DNA of 51,082 bases from positions 1 to 51,082 of the forward strand of contig NZ_LGDD01000319.1 in the NCBI RefSeq assembly GCF_001279695.1, in the 5' to 3' direction. Origin of the DNA: Streptomyces sp. WM6378 (GTDB taxonomy: Bacteria; Actinomycetota; Actinomycetes; Streptomycetales; Streptomycetaceae). Positions 7,938-18,549 of this stretch are shown here, piece by piece. Position numbers and translations under genes: made by a program. Within the stretch, counting starts at the first letter, position 1; each line of letters begins with the position of its first letter. The notes below the pieces were generated by a model that had not been told where the DNA came from, ran no database searches, and worked only from the letters and a program-made list of their open reading frames with translations.

Positions 7938-9280
7938 GACTCCTCCGCACCGCCCTCCAGCTCCTGTTCGGTCTGGTGGTGGCGGAGCTCTTCGAGGTCG
8001 TGCTGGTGCTCGATGGCCGCGAGCCGGTCGGCCTCCAGGAGCTCGTGCACGGAGTTCATCAGCGTCTCCATGTCGACGACGCCGATGTACTCGCCGCGCC
8101 GCCCGGTCACCGCGACCCGGCCGCCCGAGTCGATGAGCACGGCCTCCAGGGCGTCGTGCAGCGTCGCGTCCCGGGTCACCGTGTCGTGCACCAGCTGCCC
8201 GGCCCGCGCGAGCGAGCCCTTGGCGCGCATCAGGTCGCCGCGCCGCAGCCACTTGTAGGGCCGGTTCCTGCGGTCCAGCATGAGCAGCTCGTTGTGCGGG
8301 CCGCTGCGCAGCTTGTTGAAGATCGACTGGAGCGGGTCGTCGACGGTGACCGTGGGGAACTCGGCCATCTCCACATCCCGTACGCGGGTGAGGTTGAGCC
8401 GCTTGAGGGCGGCGCCCGCGCCCACGAACCCGGACACGAAGTCGTCGGCCGGGTTGGTCAGGATGGCCTCGGGCGTATCGAATTGAGCGATGTGTGATCG
8501 TTCGCGCAGAACGGCGATTCGATCGCCCAGTTTGATCGCTTCGTCGAAGTCGTGCGTGACGAAGACGATCGTCTTGTGCAGCTCGTGCTGGAGGCGGATC
8601 AGCTCGTCCTGGAGGTGGTCGCGGGTGATCGGGTCGACCGCGCCGAACGGCTCGTCCATGAGCAGGACCGGCGGGTCGGCCGCCAACGCCCTTGCCACGC
8701 CCACCCGTTGCTGCTGTCCGCCGGAGAGCTGACGCGGATAGCGGCCGTGGAACTCGCGCGGGTCGAGCCCGACCAGGTCGAGCATCTCCTCCACCCGGTC
8801 CTTCACCTTCGACTTGGACCAGCCGACCATCTTCGGTACGAGCGCGATGTTCTCGGCGACCGTCATGTGCGGGAAGAGCCCGGACGACTGGATCGCGTAC
8901 CCGACCTTGCGGCGCAGCTTCACCGGGTCGATGTCGGTGACGTCCTCGTCGTTGATCCGGATCCGGCCGGAGGTCGGCTCGATCAGCCGGTTGATCATCT
9001 TGAGGGTGGTCGACTTCCCGCAGCCCGACGGGCCGACGAAGATCACGGTCTCGCCCGCCTTGATCTCCATGTTGACGCTGTCCACCGACGGGTTGGGGTT
9101 GCCCGGGTACCGCTTGGTGAGGTTCTCCAACTGGATGGAGGCGCCCGAGGCGGCGGCGCCGCCCGGCTCGGGCTCCGTCCGCTCGGGCGCGGATCGTTCG
9201 GGCGCGGATCGTTCGTGCTCGGATCGAGCGCCCGCGTTTCGTTCGTACTCGGATCGTTCGTGCTCGGATCGCTCAGACAC
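7934..9280 (-). CDS. Quaternary-amine ABC transporter ATP-binding protein with CBS tail
   Basis: A 448-residue ATPase that powers the importer. Walker A GPSGCGKST is at residues 83-91, signature LSGGQ at 185-189 and Walker B VLLMDE at 205-210. The region after about residue 310 resembles the CBS domain pair that senses ionic strength or nucleotides in OpuA-type ATPases. The first 40 residues are an unusual run of charged five-residue repeats such as SEHER and SAPER, encoded by 15-bp DNA repeats. The GTG start overlaps the upstream permease by 8 bp. A downstream start near residue 46 would give a conventional length, so translation of the repeat tail is not certain. Confidence 0.88.
   Translation of the reverse strand: MSERSEHERSEYERNAGARSEHERSAPERSAPERTEPEPGGAAASGASIQLENLTKRYPGNPNPSVDSVNMEIKAGETVIFVGPSGCGKSTTLKMINRLIEPTSGRIRINDEDVTDIDPVKLRRKVGYAIQSSGLFPHMTVAENIALVPKMVGWSKSKVKDRVEEMLDLVGLDPREFHGRYPRQLSGGQQQRVGVARALAADPPVLLMDEPFGAVDPITRDHLQDELIRLQHELHKTIVFVTHDFDEAIKLGDRIAVLRERSHIAQFDTPEAILTNPADDFVSGFVGAGAALKRLNLTRVRDVEMAEFPTVTVDDPLQSIFNKLRSGPHNELLMLDRRNRPYKWLRRGDLMRAKGSLARAGQLVHDTVTRDATLHDALEAVLIDSGGRVAVTGRRGEYIGVVDMETLMNSVHELLEADRLAAIEHQHDLEELRHHQTEQELEGGAEES
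9185..9277. repeat. 15-bp tandem repeats in the 5' end of the ABC ATPase gene
   Basis: The stretch is built from diverged 15-bp units around GGATCGTTCG, in register with codons. They give about seven five-residue units at the N-terminus of the ATPase. Such a minisatellite can change length by slippage without breaking the frame. Confidence 0.7.
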
Positions 9281-9920
9281 GGATCCCCCTCGGGATGGTG
9301 AGACGGCCGACCAGTACGTACGCCGCGTCGAAGAGCAGGGCGAGCACCACGATGCCGAGGGTGCCCGCGAGCACCTGGTTGATGGCGTTGGCGCTGCCGA
9401 GCGAGGCGATCCCGCGGAAGATCTCGTTGCCGAGCCCGGGGCCCGAGGCGTACGCCGCGATCGCCGCGATGCCCATCAGCATCTGCGTCGAGACCCGGAT
9501 GCCGGTGAGGATCGGCGGCCAGGCCAGCGGGAGTTCGACCCGCAACAGGCGGGCGATGCGCGACATCCCGATGCCCTTGGCCGCGTCCACGAGCGAGGGA
9601 TCGACGCCGCGCAGGCCCACGATGGAGTTCCGGACGATCGGAAGCAGCCCGTACAGCGTCAGGGTCACGACGGTGGGCGCCACGCCCAGGCCCACCAGCG
9701 GGATCAGCAGACCGATCATGGCGAGCGAGGGGATCGTGAGGATCGACGAGGTCGAGGTGATGGCCAGGCCCGCCGCCCAGCCGCTGCGGTACGTCACCAC
9801 GCCGATCACGATGCCGAGCACGGTCGCGATCACCATGCACTGGAACACCGCGCTCGCGTGCTGGAGGGCGTCGGTGAGCAGTTGCTGGTGCCTGCTGGAC
9901 AGGTAGTCCCAGAAACCCAC
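9273..9920 (-). CDS. Quaternary-amine ABC transporter permease (short form)
   Basis: A 215-residue inner-membrane permease with about five to six helices and the EAA-type loop (VDAAKGIGMSRIARLLRVELP). It is the first structural gene of the importer operon, begins with GTG, and lies 26 bp after the Lrp-type gene on the same strand. It overlaps the ATPase gene by 8 bp. With the second permease it should form the channel. Confidence 0.88.
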   Translation of the reverse strand: MGFWDYLSSRHQQLLTDALQHASAVFQCMVIATVLGIVIGVVTYRSGWAAGLAITSTSSILTIPSLAMIGLLIPLVGLGVAPTVVTLTLYGLLPIVRNSIVGLRGVDPSLVDAAKGIGMSRIARLLRVELPLAWPPILTGIRVSTQMLMGIAAIAAYASGPGLGNEIFRGIASLGSANAINQVLAGTLGIVVLALLFDAAYVLVGRLTIPRGIRV

Positions 9921-9946
9921 GCGTGCTCACCCCTGTCGGTCCCCGG

Positions 9947-11696
<1,750 letters not shown>

Positions 11697-11745
11697 CCTG
11701 CAACTGGTCACGTTCGTACGGTAATTGAGTTACCGTCATCAGCCT

Positions 11746-11776
11746 GCGGCCCCACGGACCTGACCCGTGGGGCCGC
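11746..11776. terminator. Bidirectional hairpin between hppD and the TPR gene
   Basis: A perfect 12-bp inverted repeat (11746-11757 with 11765-11776) with a 7-nt loop, placed between two convergent genes, so it can end transcripts from both. Confidence 0.8.
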
Positions 11777-11816
11777 GACTCTTGTTCGCCCGCCGCCCCG
11801 CCCGCCCTCGCGAAAC

Positions 11817-13508
11817 TCAGTGGCGCCGCTTCGAGGGCTTGCGCGGCTTGGTCGGTCGCTTCGGCCCCGAGTTCGCGCTCGTCCCCGAATCCGAGGACGA
11901 GGAGCCCGCGCTGGAAGAACCGGAGCCCGAGCCGGAGCCGGAGCTCGATCCCGAGCCGGAGCCGGATCCCGATCCCGAACCCGATCCCGAGTCGGAGTCC
12001 GAACCCGCCTGGGCCGCGGCCGCCACATAGCCGTACATGTCCCTCGGGCCGCCCTCCGGCGGCTCGCCGAGCGCCGCCAGCGCCTCCTTCGCCTTCGGCG
12101 CGAGCAGCGGCGAGAAGTACGGGTTGGTGCGCAGCGCGTCCTGGAGGTGGCGGCGGGCCGCGCCCGACTGGCCGAGCTCCCGCTCGATGATGGCCTGGTG
12201 GTAGGAGAACAGGGCGTCGCGCACCCCGGAGTCGGTCGCCTTGCGCGCGTGGACCAGCGCCTCCTCCGTCTCGCCCGACCGGTACATCGCCCAGCCGAGC
12301 GCGTCCTCGCTCGCCGCGCTCGGATGCGCCCGCCACTCGGCTTCGAGCCGGTCGAGCGCGAGGTGCGTGGCGCCGTGGTCGGTTTCGAACCGGCCGAGCA
12401 CCAAGGCGTCGTCCACCCCGTTGGCGCCGTCTTGCGCGGCGAGCTCGCGCAGCTTCTCGAACCAGGTGTGCGCGTCGCCGTCCAGGCCCTGGGACTCGTA
12501 CAACTCGCCCAGTTCCAGGAGGTATTCGGGGCGCGGCAGAACGGCGATCGCCGCCAGGTAGTCGCGCTGGGCGTCCGCTTTTTGGCCGAGCGCGGCCTTG
12601 GCGCGGGCCCGGCCCGCGAGCGCCGCGTGCGTGCTCGGATCGGTGCGCAGCGCCGCGTCGTAGTGGGTGATCGCCGCCTGCGGCTCGCCCCGCTCCCACG
12701 CGAGATCGCCCACCGCCACCAGCGCGGCCGCCTTCTGCAGGGGCGACGTGGCGTGCCCGACCGCCTCGTCGAGGGCGGCCGAGGCGTCCTCGCGCCAGCC
12801 GTGCTCGCGGTAGACCTCGGCCGCCTGGGCCAACGCGGCCGAACCGCCCCGGAGTTCGAGCAGCTGCTCCACCGCCTTCGCCGCGGCCTTCGCGTCACCG
12901 AGCCCGTTGTACGCCTCGATCAGCGGGGGGTACAGCGTCCACCGGCCCGCCCTGCGGGCGCGTACGCCCTCGGCCAGGGTGCGCGCCGCGGCGTAGTCGT
13001 GCCGGGCGTTGGCGAGCGCCGCGAGACCGATCTCGGCGTCCAGGTTGTCCTTCGGCCGCACCTGGAGCGAGCGCTTCAGGGCCGACTCGGCGCGCGGGTA
13101 GAACGAGGAGTCGGCGGCCCGCACGCCCCGCTCCAGATAGGCGGAGCCGAGCACCGCCCACGACGCGTCGTCCGTGGGATGGGTGCGCACCCAGTCGGCC
13201 CGGTCGGTGATCAGCGCCGTCAGATCGCCCACCGAGGCGGGTGCCCCGGCGGCCACCGCCGTCAGGGCCCGCGCGGCCGGGCCCAGGGCGGGCGGCGGAG
13301 CCTTCGGTGCCTCGCCCTCCGGCCTGATCAGCAGCACGCCCCCGACCAGCACGGCCGCCGCCATCGCCACCAGGACGGCCCGCTTCAGGGCCCGCGGCGG
13401 CCCGGACGGCGGCGAGGTCCGCTGGGCCGCGGCCGAGGCGGCCAGCCAGGCCGCCCGGCGTGCCGCGTCCGCATCCTGTTCGGTCTTCGCGATCTCCATG
13501 GCGCTCAC
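11817..13508 (-). CDS. TPR-repeat membrane protein with Ser-Gly tail
   Basis: A 563-residue protein. A cytoplasmic tail of about 42 residues is followed by one membrane helix (about residues 43-61) and then a long helical region of tetratricopeptide-like repeats (about residues 100-490), a scaffold for protein contacts. The C-terminus is a Ser/Gly/Asp repeat and then a short Lys/Arg/Pro-rich end. The Ser-Gly part is encoded by 6-bp repeats near 11900-12000. The GTG at 13508 is used, but an ATG at 13499 is equally possible. It is divergent from the FAD oxidase gene. The orientation and partner are not known. Confidence 0.78.
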   Translation of the reverse strand: MSAMEIAKTEQDADAARRAAWLAASAAAQRTSPPSGPPRALKRAVLVAMAAAVLVGGVLLIRPEGEAPKAPPPALGPAARALTAVAAGAPASVGDLTALITDRADWVRTHPTDDASWAVLGSAYLERGVRAADSSFYPRAESALKRSLQVRPKDNLDAEIGLAALANARHDYAAARTLAEGVRARRAGRWTLYPPLIEAYNGLGDAKAAAKAVEQLLELRGGSAALAQAAEVYREHGWREDASAALDEAVGHATSPLQKAAALVAVGDLAWERGEPQAAITHYDAALRTDPSTHAALAGRARAKAALGQKADAQRDYLAAIAVLPRPEYLLELGELYESQGLDGDAHTWFEKLRELAAQDGANGVDDALVLGRFETDHGATHLALDRLEAEWRAHPSAASEDALGWAMYRSGETEEALVHARKATDSGVRDALFSYHQAIIERELGQSGAARRHLQDALRTNPYFSPLLAPKAKEALAALGEPPEGGPRDMYGYVAAAAQAGSDSDSGSGSGSGSGSGSGSSSGSGSGSGSSSAGSSSSDSGTSANSGPKRPTKPRKPSKRRH

Positions 13509-13596
13509 TGTGCGTCAATAGGAAGAGCGCACCGGTCCCGCCCGACCGACCGGGGAAAGGGTTCACACCGATGGCCCCGGGTGCCAGGCTGAAGGC

Positions 13597-14964
13597 ATGG
13601 ACGATCTTCTCGAACGGCTGCGCGAGGAACTCCCGGCGGACGCCGTCATCACCGACCCCGACATCACCGGTTCCTACGCCCACGACATGGCGAGCTTCTG
13701 CGCCGCGGGCAGCCCGGCCGTCGTCGTGCTGCCCCGCACCGTCGAGCAGGTCCAGCACGTGATGCGCACGGCGACGGCGCTGCGCGTGCCCGTCGTGCCG
13801 CAGGGCGCGCGCACCGGCCTGTCCGGCGCGGCCAACGCGAGCGAGGGCTGCATCGTCCTGTCCCTGGTCAAGATGGACCGCATCCTGGAGATCAACCCGG
13901 TCGACCGGGTCGCGGTCGTCGAACCCGGCGTCGTCAACGCCGTACTGTCGCGCCAAGTCCAAGAGCACGGGCTCTACTACCCGCCGGATCCCTCCAGTTG
14001 GGAGATGTGCACCATCGGCGGGAACATCGGCACCGCGTCCGGCGGCCTGTGCTGTGTGAAGTACGGGGTGACCGCGGAGTACGTCCTCGGCCTCGAAGTC
14101 GTGCTCGCCGACGGGCGGTTCATGAGCACCGGGCGGCGCACCGCCAAGGGCGTCGCCGGGTACGACCTGACCCGGCTCTTCGTCGGCTCCGAGGGCAGCC
14201 TCGGCATCGTCGTGAAGGCGGTCCTCGCGCTGCGCCCCGCGCCGCCGCCGCAGCTCGCGCTCGCCGCCGAGTTCCCGTCCGCCGCGGCCGCCTGCGACGC
14301 CGTCGTACGGATCATGGAGCGCGGCCACACCCCGTCGCTGCTCGAACTCATGGACCGCACCACCATCCGGGCCGTCAACCGCATGGCCAACATGGGTCTG
14401 CCCGACAGCACCGAGGCACTGCTCCTCGCCGCCTTCGACAGCCCCGACCCGGCCGCCGACCTCGCCGCAGTCGGCGAGCTGTGCACGGCCGCGGGCGCCA
14501 CCCAGGTCGTCCCGGCCGAGGACGTCGCCGAGTCAGAACTCCTGCTCCAGGCAAGGCGGTTGTCGCTCACCGCGCTCGAAACGATCAAATCCGCCACGAT
14601 GATCGACGACGTGTGCGTGCCGCGCTCCAAGCTCGCCGCGATGCTCGACGGCACCTCCGCGATCGCCGCCAAGTACGAGCTGACCATCGGCGTCTGCGCG
14701 CACGCCGGCGACGGCAACACCCACCCCGTGGTCTGCTTCGACGCCGCCGACGAGGACGAGTCGCGGCGCGCCCGCGAGTCGTTCGACGAGATCATGGCGC
14801 TCGGTCTGGAACTGGGCGGCACCATCACCGGCGAACACGGCGTCGGCGTACTCAAGAAGGAATGGCTGGCCCGCGAGCTCGGTCCGGTGGGTATCGAGAT
14901 GCAGCGCGCGGTGAAGCACGCCTTCGACCCGCTCGGCCTGCTGAATCCGGGCAAGCTGTTCTGA
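13597..14964 (+). CDS. FAD-linked oxidase, GlcD/D-lactate dehydrogenase type
   Basis: A 455-residue flavoenzyme with an N-terminal PCMH-type FAD domain (VPVVPQGARTGLSG near residues 65-80 and IGGNIGTASGG near 145) and a C-terminal FAD-oxidase C domain with the metal-binding HAGDGNTHP (about residues 369-377) and ITGEHGVG. These signatures fit 2-hydroxyacid oxidases such as the glycolate oxidase GlcD subunit or D-lactate dehydrogenase. No GlcE or GlcF gene is adjacent, so a single-subunit enzyme is more likely. The start is the ATG at 13597. The substrate is not settled. Confidence 0.88.
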   Translation: MDDLLERLREELPADAVITDPDITGSYAHDMASFCAAGSPAVVVLPRTVEQVQHVMRTATALRVPVVPQGARTGLSGAANASEGCIVLSLVKMDRILEINPVDRVAVVEPGVVNAVLSRQVQEHGLYYPPDPSSWEMCTIGGNIGTASGGLCCVKYGVTAEYVLGLEVVLADGRFMSTGRRTAKGVAGYDLTRLFVGSEGSLGIVVKAVLALRPAPPPQLALAAEFPSAAAACDAVVRIMERGHTPSLLELMDRTTIRAVNRMANMGLPDSTEALLLAAFDSPDPAADLAAVGELCTAAGATQVVPAEDVAESELLLQARRLSLTALETIKSATMIDDVCVPRSKLAAMLDGTSAIAAKYELTIGVCAHAGDGNTHPVVCFDAADEDESRRARESFDEIMALGLELGGTITGEHGVGVLKKEWLARELGPVGIEMQRAVKHAFDPLGLLNPGKLF

Positions 14965-14974
14965 ACGCGGGCCC

Positions 14975-15460
14975 TCACGCACCCTCCTCCGGCCGGGACT
15001 CGTCGGAGGGCCACGGGTCGCGCAGCCACAGCTCGTCCGCGCGGCCGGTGGCCGGCGCGAGCAGCTCGGCCAGGCCGTCGTCGATGCCGAGCTGTTCGGT
15101 CTCGGAGCCGGGCGGCACCACCCGGAGCGTCCGCTCCAGCCACGCCGAGACCTGCGCGGACGGCGCTTCGAGCAGCGCGTCGCCGTCCGGCGAACTGAGC
15201 GCCATCAGAACCACGCTGCGGCCCTCGACCTTGGTCGGCCAGATCCGCACGTCGCCGTGCCCGCACGCCCGGAACACCCCCTCGACCAGGAGCTCGCGCG
15301 CGAACGTCCAGTTGACGGGGGTCTCCGAGCCGATGTGGAAGGTGATGTGCACGGCGTACGGGTCGTTGGTGCGGTAGGTGAGCCGGGCCGGCACGGGGAT
15401 GCTGCGCTCGGGCGACAGCACCAGTTTGAGCTCCAGTTCGCGTTCCACCACGGTGTGCAT
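14975..15460 (-). CDS. ssgG: SsgA-like sporulation and cell-division regulator, probably SsgG
   Basis: A 161-residue SALP family protein. The diagnostic core is present: LTYRTNDPYAVHITFHIG, then VNWTFARELLVEG and VRIWPTKVEGRSVVLMALSSPDG. These proteins steer septum placement and spore-wall events in sporulating streptomycetes. The neighbourhood (FAD oxidase, TPR protein, hppD) is the one I recall for ssgG of S. coelicolor, so SsgG is the best subtype, though this rests on memory of gene order rather than alignment. It is convergent with the FAD oxidase gene, 10 bp apart. The C-terminal extension after about residue 125 is acidic. Confidence 0.85.
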   Translation of the reverse strand: MHTVVERELELKLVLSPERSIPVPARLTYRTNDPYAVHITFHIGSETPVNWTFARELLVEGVFRACGHGDVRIWPTKVEGRSVVLMALSSPDGDALLEAPSAQVSAWLERTLRVVPPGSETEQLGIDDGLAELLAPATGRADELWLRDPWPSDESRPEEGA

Positions 15461-15480
15461 GAGGGGTCTCTCTTCCTTTT

Positions 15481-15514
15481 CCCTGTACGGGGCCCGGGAG
15501 TGGGCCGTACAGGG
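15481..15514 (-). terminator. Hairpin between the mannosyltransferase gene and ssgG
   Basis: CCCTGTACGG (15481-15490) pairs with CCGTACAGGG, and the stem extends inward by GCCC/GGGC across a one-base bulge. It lies in the 5' region of the ssgG-like gene, so it can end transcripts from the upstream mannosyltransferase gene or fold in the leader. Confidence 0.55.
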
Positions 15515-15546
15515 TGAGAGCGCGTTCCCCCGCGGTCATTACGCGA

Positions 15547-15577
15547 CTTCGGGAAGTTTTTTCCGAAGAGCTTTTTT
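15547..15577 (+). terminator. Rightward T-tract terminator candidate, antisense to the ssgG-like region
   Basis: CTTCGG (15547-15552) and CCGAAG (15563-15568) form a stem whose loop contains six T, followed by a second run of six T (15572-15577). This is a classic Rho-independent layout on the plus strand and a very AT-rich patch for this genome. No plus-strand gene ends nearby, so it would stop readthrough coming from the FAD oxidase gene. On the minus strand the same patch lies upstream of ssgG and could be a control element. Confidence 0.45.
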
Positions 15578-15612
15578 GAGCGCTGTGGCGTTCCTCGGGG
15601 CGCCGGCCCGTC

Positions 15613-16779
15613 CTACGGCGGGCCCGAGCCGTTGAGCCAGCTCGCGCCGTACACCGCCGAGCCGAGCGCGAGGACGGCGACCACCCCCGCCGCCCGCGCC
15701 GCGCGCACCCGGGACAGCGCGAGCGCCACCGGAAGCAGCAGCGGGAACGCGGGCAGGAGCAGGCGGGGCTTGGAGCCGAAGTAGCCCGAGGAGCACAGCG
15801 CGAGGGCCATCACGATGCCGGTGTAGACGAGCAGCGGGAGCGGCTGTCGCCCGCGCACGCAGGCCCAGTACGCCCAGAGCGCGAGCGCCGTGCCCGCGAT
15901 CAGGCCGATTCCGGCGAGCACGACGGGCCAGCCGCCGAGGTGCGCCACGATGAACTTCCCGTACGCCAGGCCCCCGTCGAAGCCGTTGCCCCACTCGGCC
16001 TGGACGTCGAGGTAGGCGAGCGGGCCGTCCCGGCGCAGGCCCACCCACAGGATGTAGCCCGCGGCACCGAGCGGGGCGATCAGCGCCCCGGCGAGCAGCC
16101 GCGCCCCGATGTGCCGGGTGCGCCGCGCCTCGACGGCGGCCCCCGCCCACAGCGCGGCCGCGACCGCGAGCCCCACCGGGCGGGTGAGCCCCGCGAGCGA
16201 CGCGAGGAGCCCGGCCTCGATCCACCGGCGCCCGAGGACCGCGTACAGGGCCCAGGCGGCGAGCGCGACGAAGAGGGCCTCGCTGTACGCCATCGACTCG
16301 ACGATCCCGACCGGGACCGCCGCCCACAGCGTCACCAGGAGGAGCCCGGCCCGATGCCCGTAGAGCTGATGGCCCATCAGATACATGCCCCAGGCGGCGG
16401 CGAGTCCCGCGAGGCCGCTGACGAGCAGGCCCGCGTCACCCGGGCCGAGCGGGCTCACCGCGGCGACGGCCTGCTCCAGCCAGGGGAGCAGCGGGAAGAA
16501 CGCCATGTCGGACAGGACGCGGCCGTCGGGCGCGGTCAGCGTGAAGTCGTAGCCGGACTCGGCGACCCGCACGTACCAGAGCGAGTCCCAGCGCGCGGAG
16601 AGCAGCTCGTGGGCGTCGCTGTCGTTGACGCGGGACCAGATGGCGAGGACCAGCAGGCCGAGCACGCGGATCGCCGCGAACGCCGCGACGGCCGTCCAGG
16701 CCCGCCGTAACGCGGACGGCTGCGCCAGAGAACCGTCGGCCGGTTCGTCGTGACCGGTTCGGCCGGGCCCCACGCGCAT
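15613..16779 (-). CDS. GT-C membrane glycosyltransferase, PIG-V-like mannosyltransferase
   Basis: A 388-residue integral membrane protein with about ten hydrophobic helices. After the first helix an extracellular loop carries WDSLWYVRVAESGY, the PIG-V-type motif that contains the catalytic acidic residue of GT-C enzymes using a polyprenyl-phosphate sugar. It probably adds a hexose to a cell-envelope glycan or lipid outside the membrane. The hydrophilic N-terminus of about 25 residues is cytoplasmic. It is alone on its strand, upstream of ssgG. Confidence 0.78.
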   Translation of the reverse strand: MRVGPGRTGHDEPADGSLAQPSALRRAWTAVAAFAAIRVLGLLVLAIWSRVNDSDAHELLSARWDSLWYVRVAESGYDFTLTAPDGRVLSDMAFFPLLPWLEQAVAAVSPLGPGDAGLLVSGLAGLAAAWGMYLMGHQLYGHRAGLLLVTLWAAVPVGIVESMAYSEALFVALAAWALYAVLGRRWIEAGLLASLAGLTRPVGLAVAAALWAGAAVEARRTRHIGARLLAGALIAPLGAAGYILWVGLRRDGPLAYLDVQAEWGNGFDGGLAYGKFIVAHLGGWPVVLAGIGLIAGTALALWAYWACVRGRQPLPLLVYTGIVMALALCSSGYFGSKPRLLLPAFPLLLPVALALSRVRAARAAGVVAVLALGSAVYGASWLNGSGPP

Positions 16780-17057
16780 TGCTCACTCACTTTCCTGACC
16801 GGCCGGGCCGGGTGCACCAGTTCGATCCGCCACGACTGTACGCACTGGTGGGACCCCGAAGCGCGGCCCGGTCCCCGGGTGCGGCGCGGCGCGGCGCCGT
16901 AGCCCGTACGCGGGCTTCCTCCCCGGCTTCTTCCTACCGACCCCGGGTTCTTCGTTAATGTCCTCCTGGAACAAGCGGAAGCGGCCGGTCGGTGTCAGGG
17001 CCGGGCGGCGTACCGCGGCAGAGATCAAGCGTGCTGGATCGGAACGGAGTTGGGGAC
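16780..17057. other. Divergent gene-free region before the first RDD gene
   Basis: This 278-bp stretch separates the mannosyltransferase gene from the first RDD gene and must hold both promoters. GGGGA sits 5 bases before the ATG at 17058. No repeat, operator or convincing promoter was recognised. Confidence 0.4.
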
Positions 17058-18458
17058 ATGGCGGCGGTTCCTCCTGACAGCGGCGGGAGCGTAGCCCGGG
17101 AAGGGTATTACCCGGACCCCTCCATTCCCGGATATGTCCGGTACTGGAACGGGGTCTCCTGGGTGCCCGGCACGAGCCGGCCCGCCCCCGCCCCGGGCGA
17201 GGCGCAGCCCACCCCGCCGCCGGGCGCCGCTCCCGCGCCGGCCCCCTCCCTCGCCGCCGCGCCGCCGGTCGGGCCGGCGCCCGTGGAGGAGACGGGCCCC
17301 GTCTTCCTCGACGAGCCAGAGGCCTCGCCCGCGCCCGCCGCGCAGGGCCCCGGCGCCCGGCCGCAGCCCGCCTGGCACGCGGACGCCGCCCATCAGTCCG
17401 GCTTCGGCGGCGACCAGGACCACCGGGTCTCCTGGGGGCAGCCGGTCGATCCGCGCGGGCTGCCCGAGGCGGCCGACCCGCGCCGCCTTCCCGACCCCCG
17501 GCGGCCCGAACCCGTACGGCCGACACCCCCGGCGGCCCCCGCGCGGCCCGGCGGCTCGGTGCCGCAGCAGCAGTCCGGGCGGCTCGCGGGGGCGATGCCG
17601 CCCGCCGCCGTCGAACCGCCGCCCGCGCGGGCCCAACTGCCGGCCCCGGCCGACCCGGTCCGCCCCGCGCCGCCGACCGGCCGCGCGGACGGCCCGTACG
17701 CCGCTCCCGCCCAGGCTCAGCCGCAGCAGCCGCCGCAGGCCCGGCTCATGCAGCCGGGCGCCGCGCAGCCCGCTCCCGCACCGCCGTATCCCGCGCAGCC
17801 GCATCCCGCCGTGCCCGGTTCGCCCATGACGGCGGGGCCCGGAGGAGGGGCCGCGTCCTGGGCGCAGCAGGTGCACCAGCTCGCTCAGCCCGACCCGCAG
17901 GCGGCCGAGCCGGTCGTGCCGTGGAAGCCGCCGGTCGCCGACCCGTTCCTCGCGGCCGCCCAGGCGCAGGCCTCGGCCAGGCCCGCCGGGCTCGGCAGGC
18001 GCCTGATCGCGCGGCTCGTCGACACCGTGCTGCTCGGCGGCGCCGTCGCGGGTCTCGCCGTACCGCTGGTCTCGGGGGTCGTCGACCACATCCAGGACAA
18101 GATCGACGCGGCGAAGCTGTCGGGGCGGACGGTCACCGTCTACCTCCTCGACGGCACCACCGCGGGCTTCCTCGGCATCGTGCTCGGCGCCTTCCTCGTC
18201 CTCGGCCTGCTGTACGAGGCGCTGCCCACCGCCAAGTGGGGCCGCACGCTCGGCAAGAAGCTGTGCGGGGTGCAGGTGCGCGGCATCGAGTCGTACGAGC
18301 CGCCGACGTTCGGTCAGGCGGTGCGCCGCTGGCTGGTCTACGGGGTGCTCGGGCTGCTCGCGGTGGGCGTGGTCAACGTGGCGTGGTGCCTGTTCGACCG
18401 TCCGTGGCGCCAGTGCTGGCACGACAAGGCGGCCCGTACGTTCGTCGCGCAGGGCTGA
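17058..18458 (+). CDS. RDD family membrane protein with Pro-rich region and DUF2510-like N-terminus
   Basis: A 466-residue protein. Residues about 14-36 (GYYPDPSIPGYVRYWNGVSW) look like the short DUF2510 module with its conserved Tyr/Trp pattern. A long, disordered Pro/Ala/Gln-rich stretch (about residues 40-310) follows, then an RDD domain (about 315-465) with membrane helices and the family residues RLIARLVD, GRTLGKK and WHDKAART. The start is fixed by GGGGA just before the ATG. It lies 91 bp before a second RDD gene in the same direction. RDD proteins are membrane proteins of mixed or unknown function; some act in ion transport. Confidence 0.82.
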   Translation: MAAVPPDSGGSVAREGYYPDPSIPGYVRYWNGVSWVPGTSRPAPAPGEAQPTPPPGAAPAPAPSLAAAPPVGPAPVEETGPVFLDEPEASPAPAAQGPGARPQPAWHADAAHQSGFGGDQDHRVSWGQPVDPRGLPEAADPRRLPDPRRPEPVRPTPPAAPARPGGSVPQQQSGRLAGAMPPAAVEPPPARAQLPAPADPVRPAPPTGRADGPYAAPAQAQPQQPPQARLMQPGAAQPAPAPPYPAQPHPAVPGSPMTAGPGGGAASWAQQVHQLAQPDPQAAEPVVPWKPPVADPFLAAAQAQASARPAGLGRRLIARLVDTVLLGGAVAGLAVPLVSGVVDHIQDKIDAAKLSGRTVTVYLLDGTTAGFLGIVLGAFLVLGLLYEALPTAKWGRTLGKKLCGVQVRGIESYEPPTFGQAVRRWLVYGVLGLLAVGVVNVAWCLFDRPWRQCWHDKAARTFVAQG

Positions 18459-18549
18459 GGGAGCACTTCTGGCGGGATCCGCTCGGACCCGTACCCCGAA
18501 CGGCGTCCGTACCGTTGCGGGGGCCCCGCGCGCGCGGTGCACTACCGGC

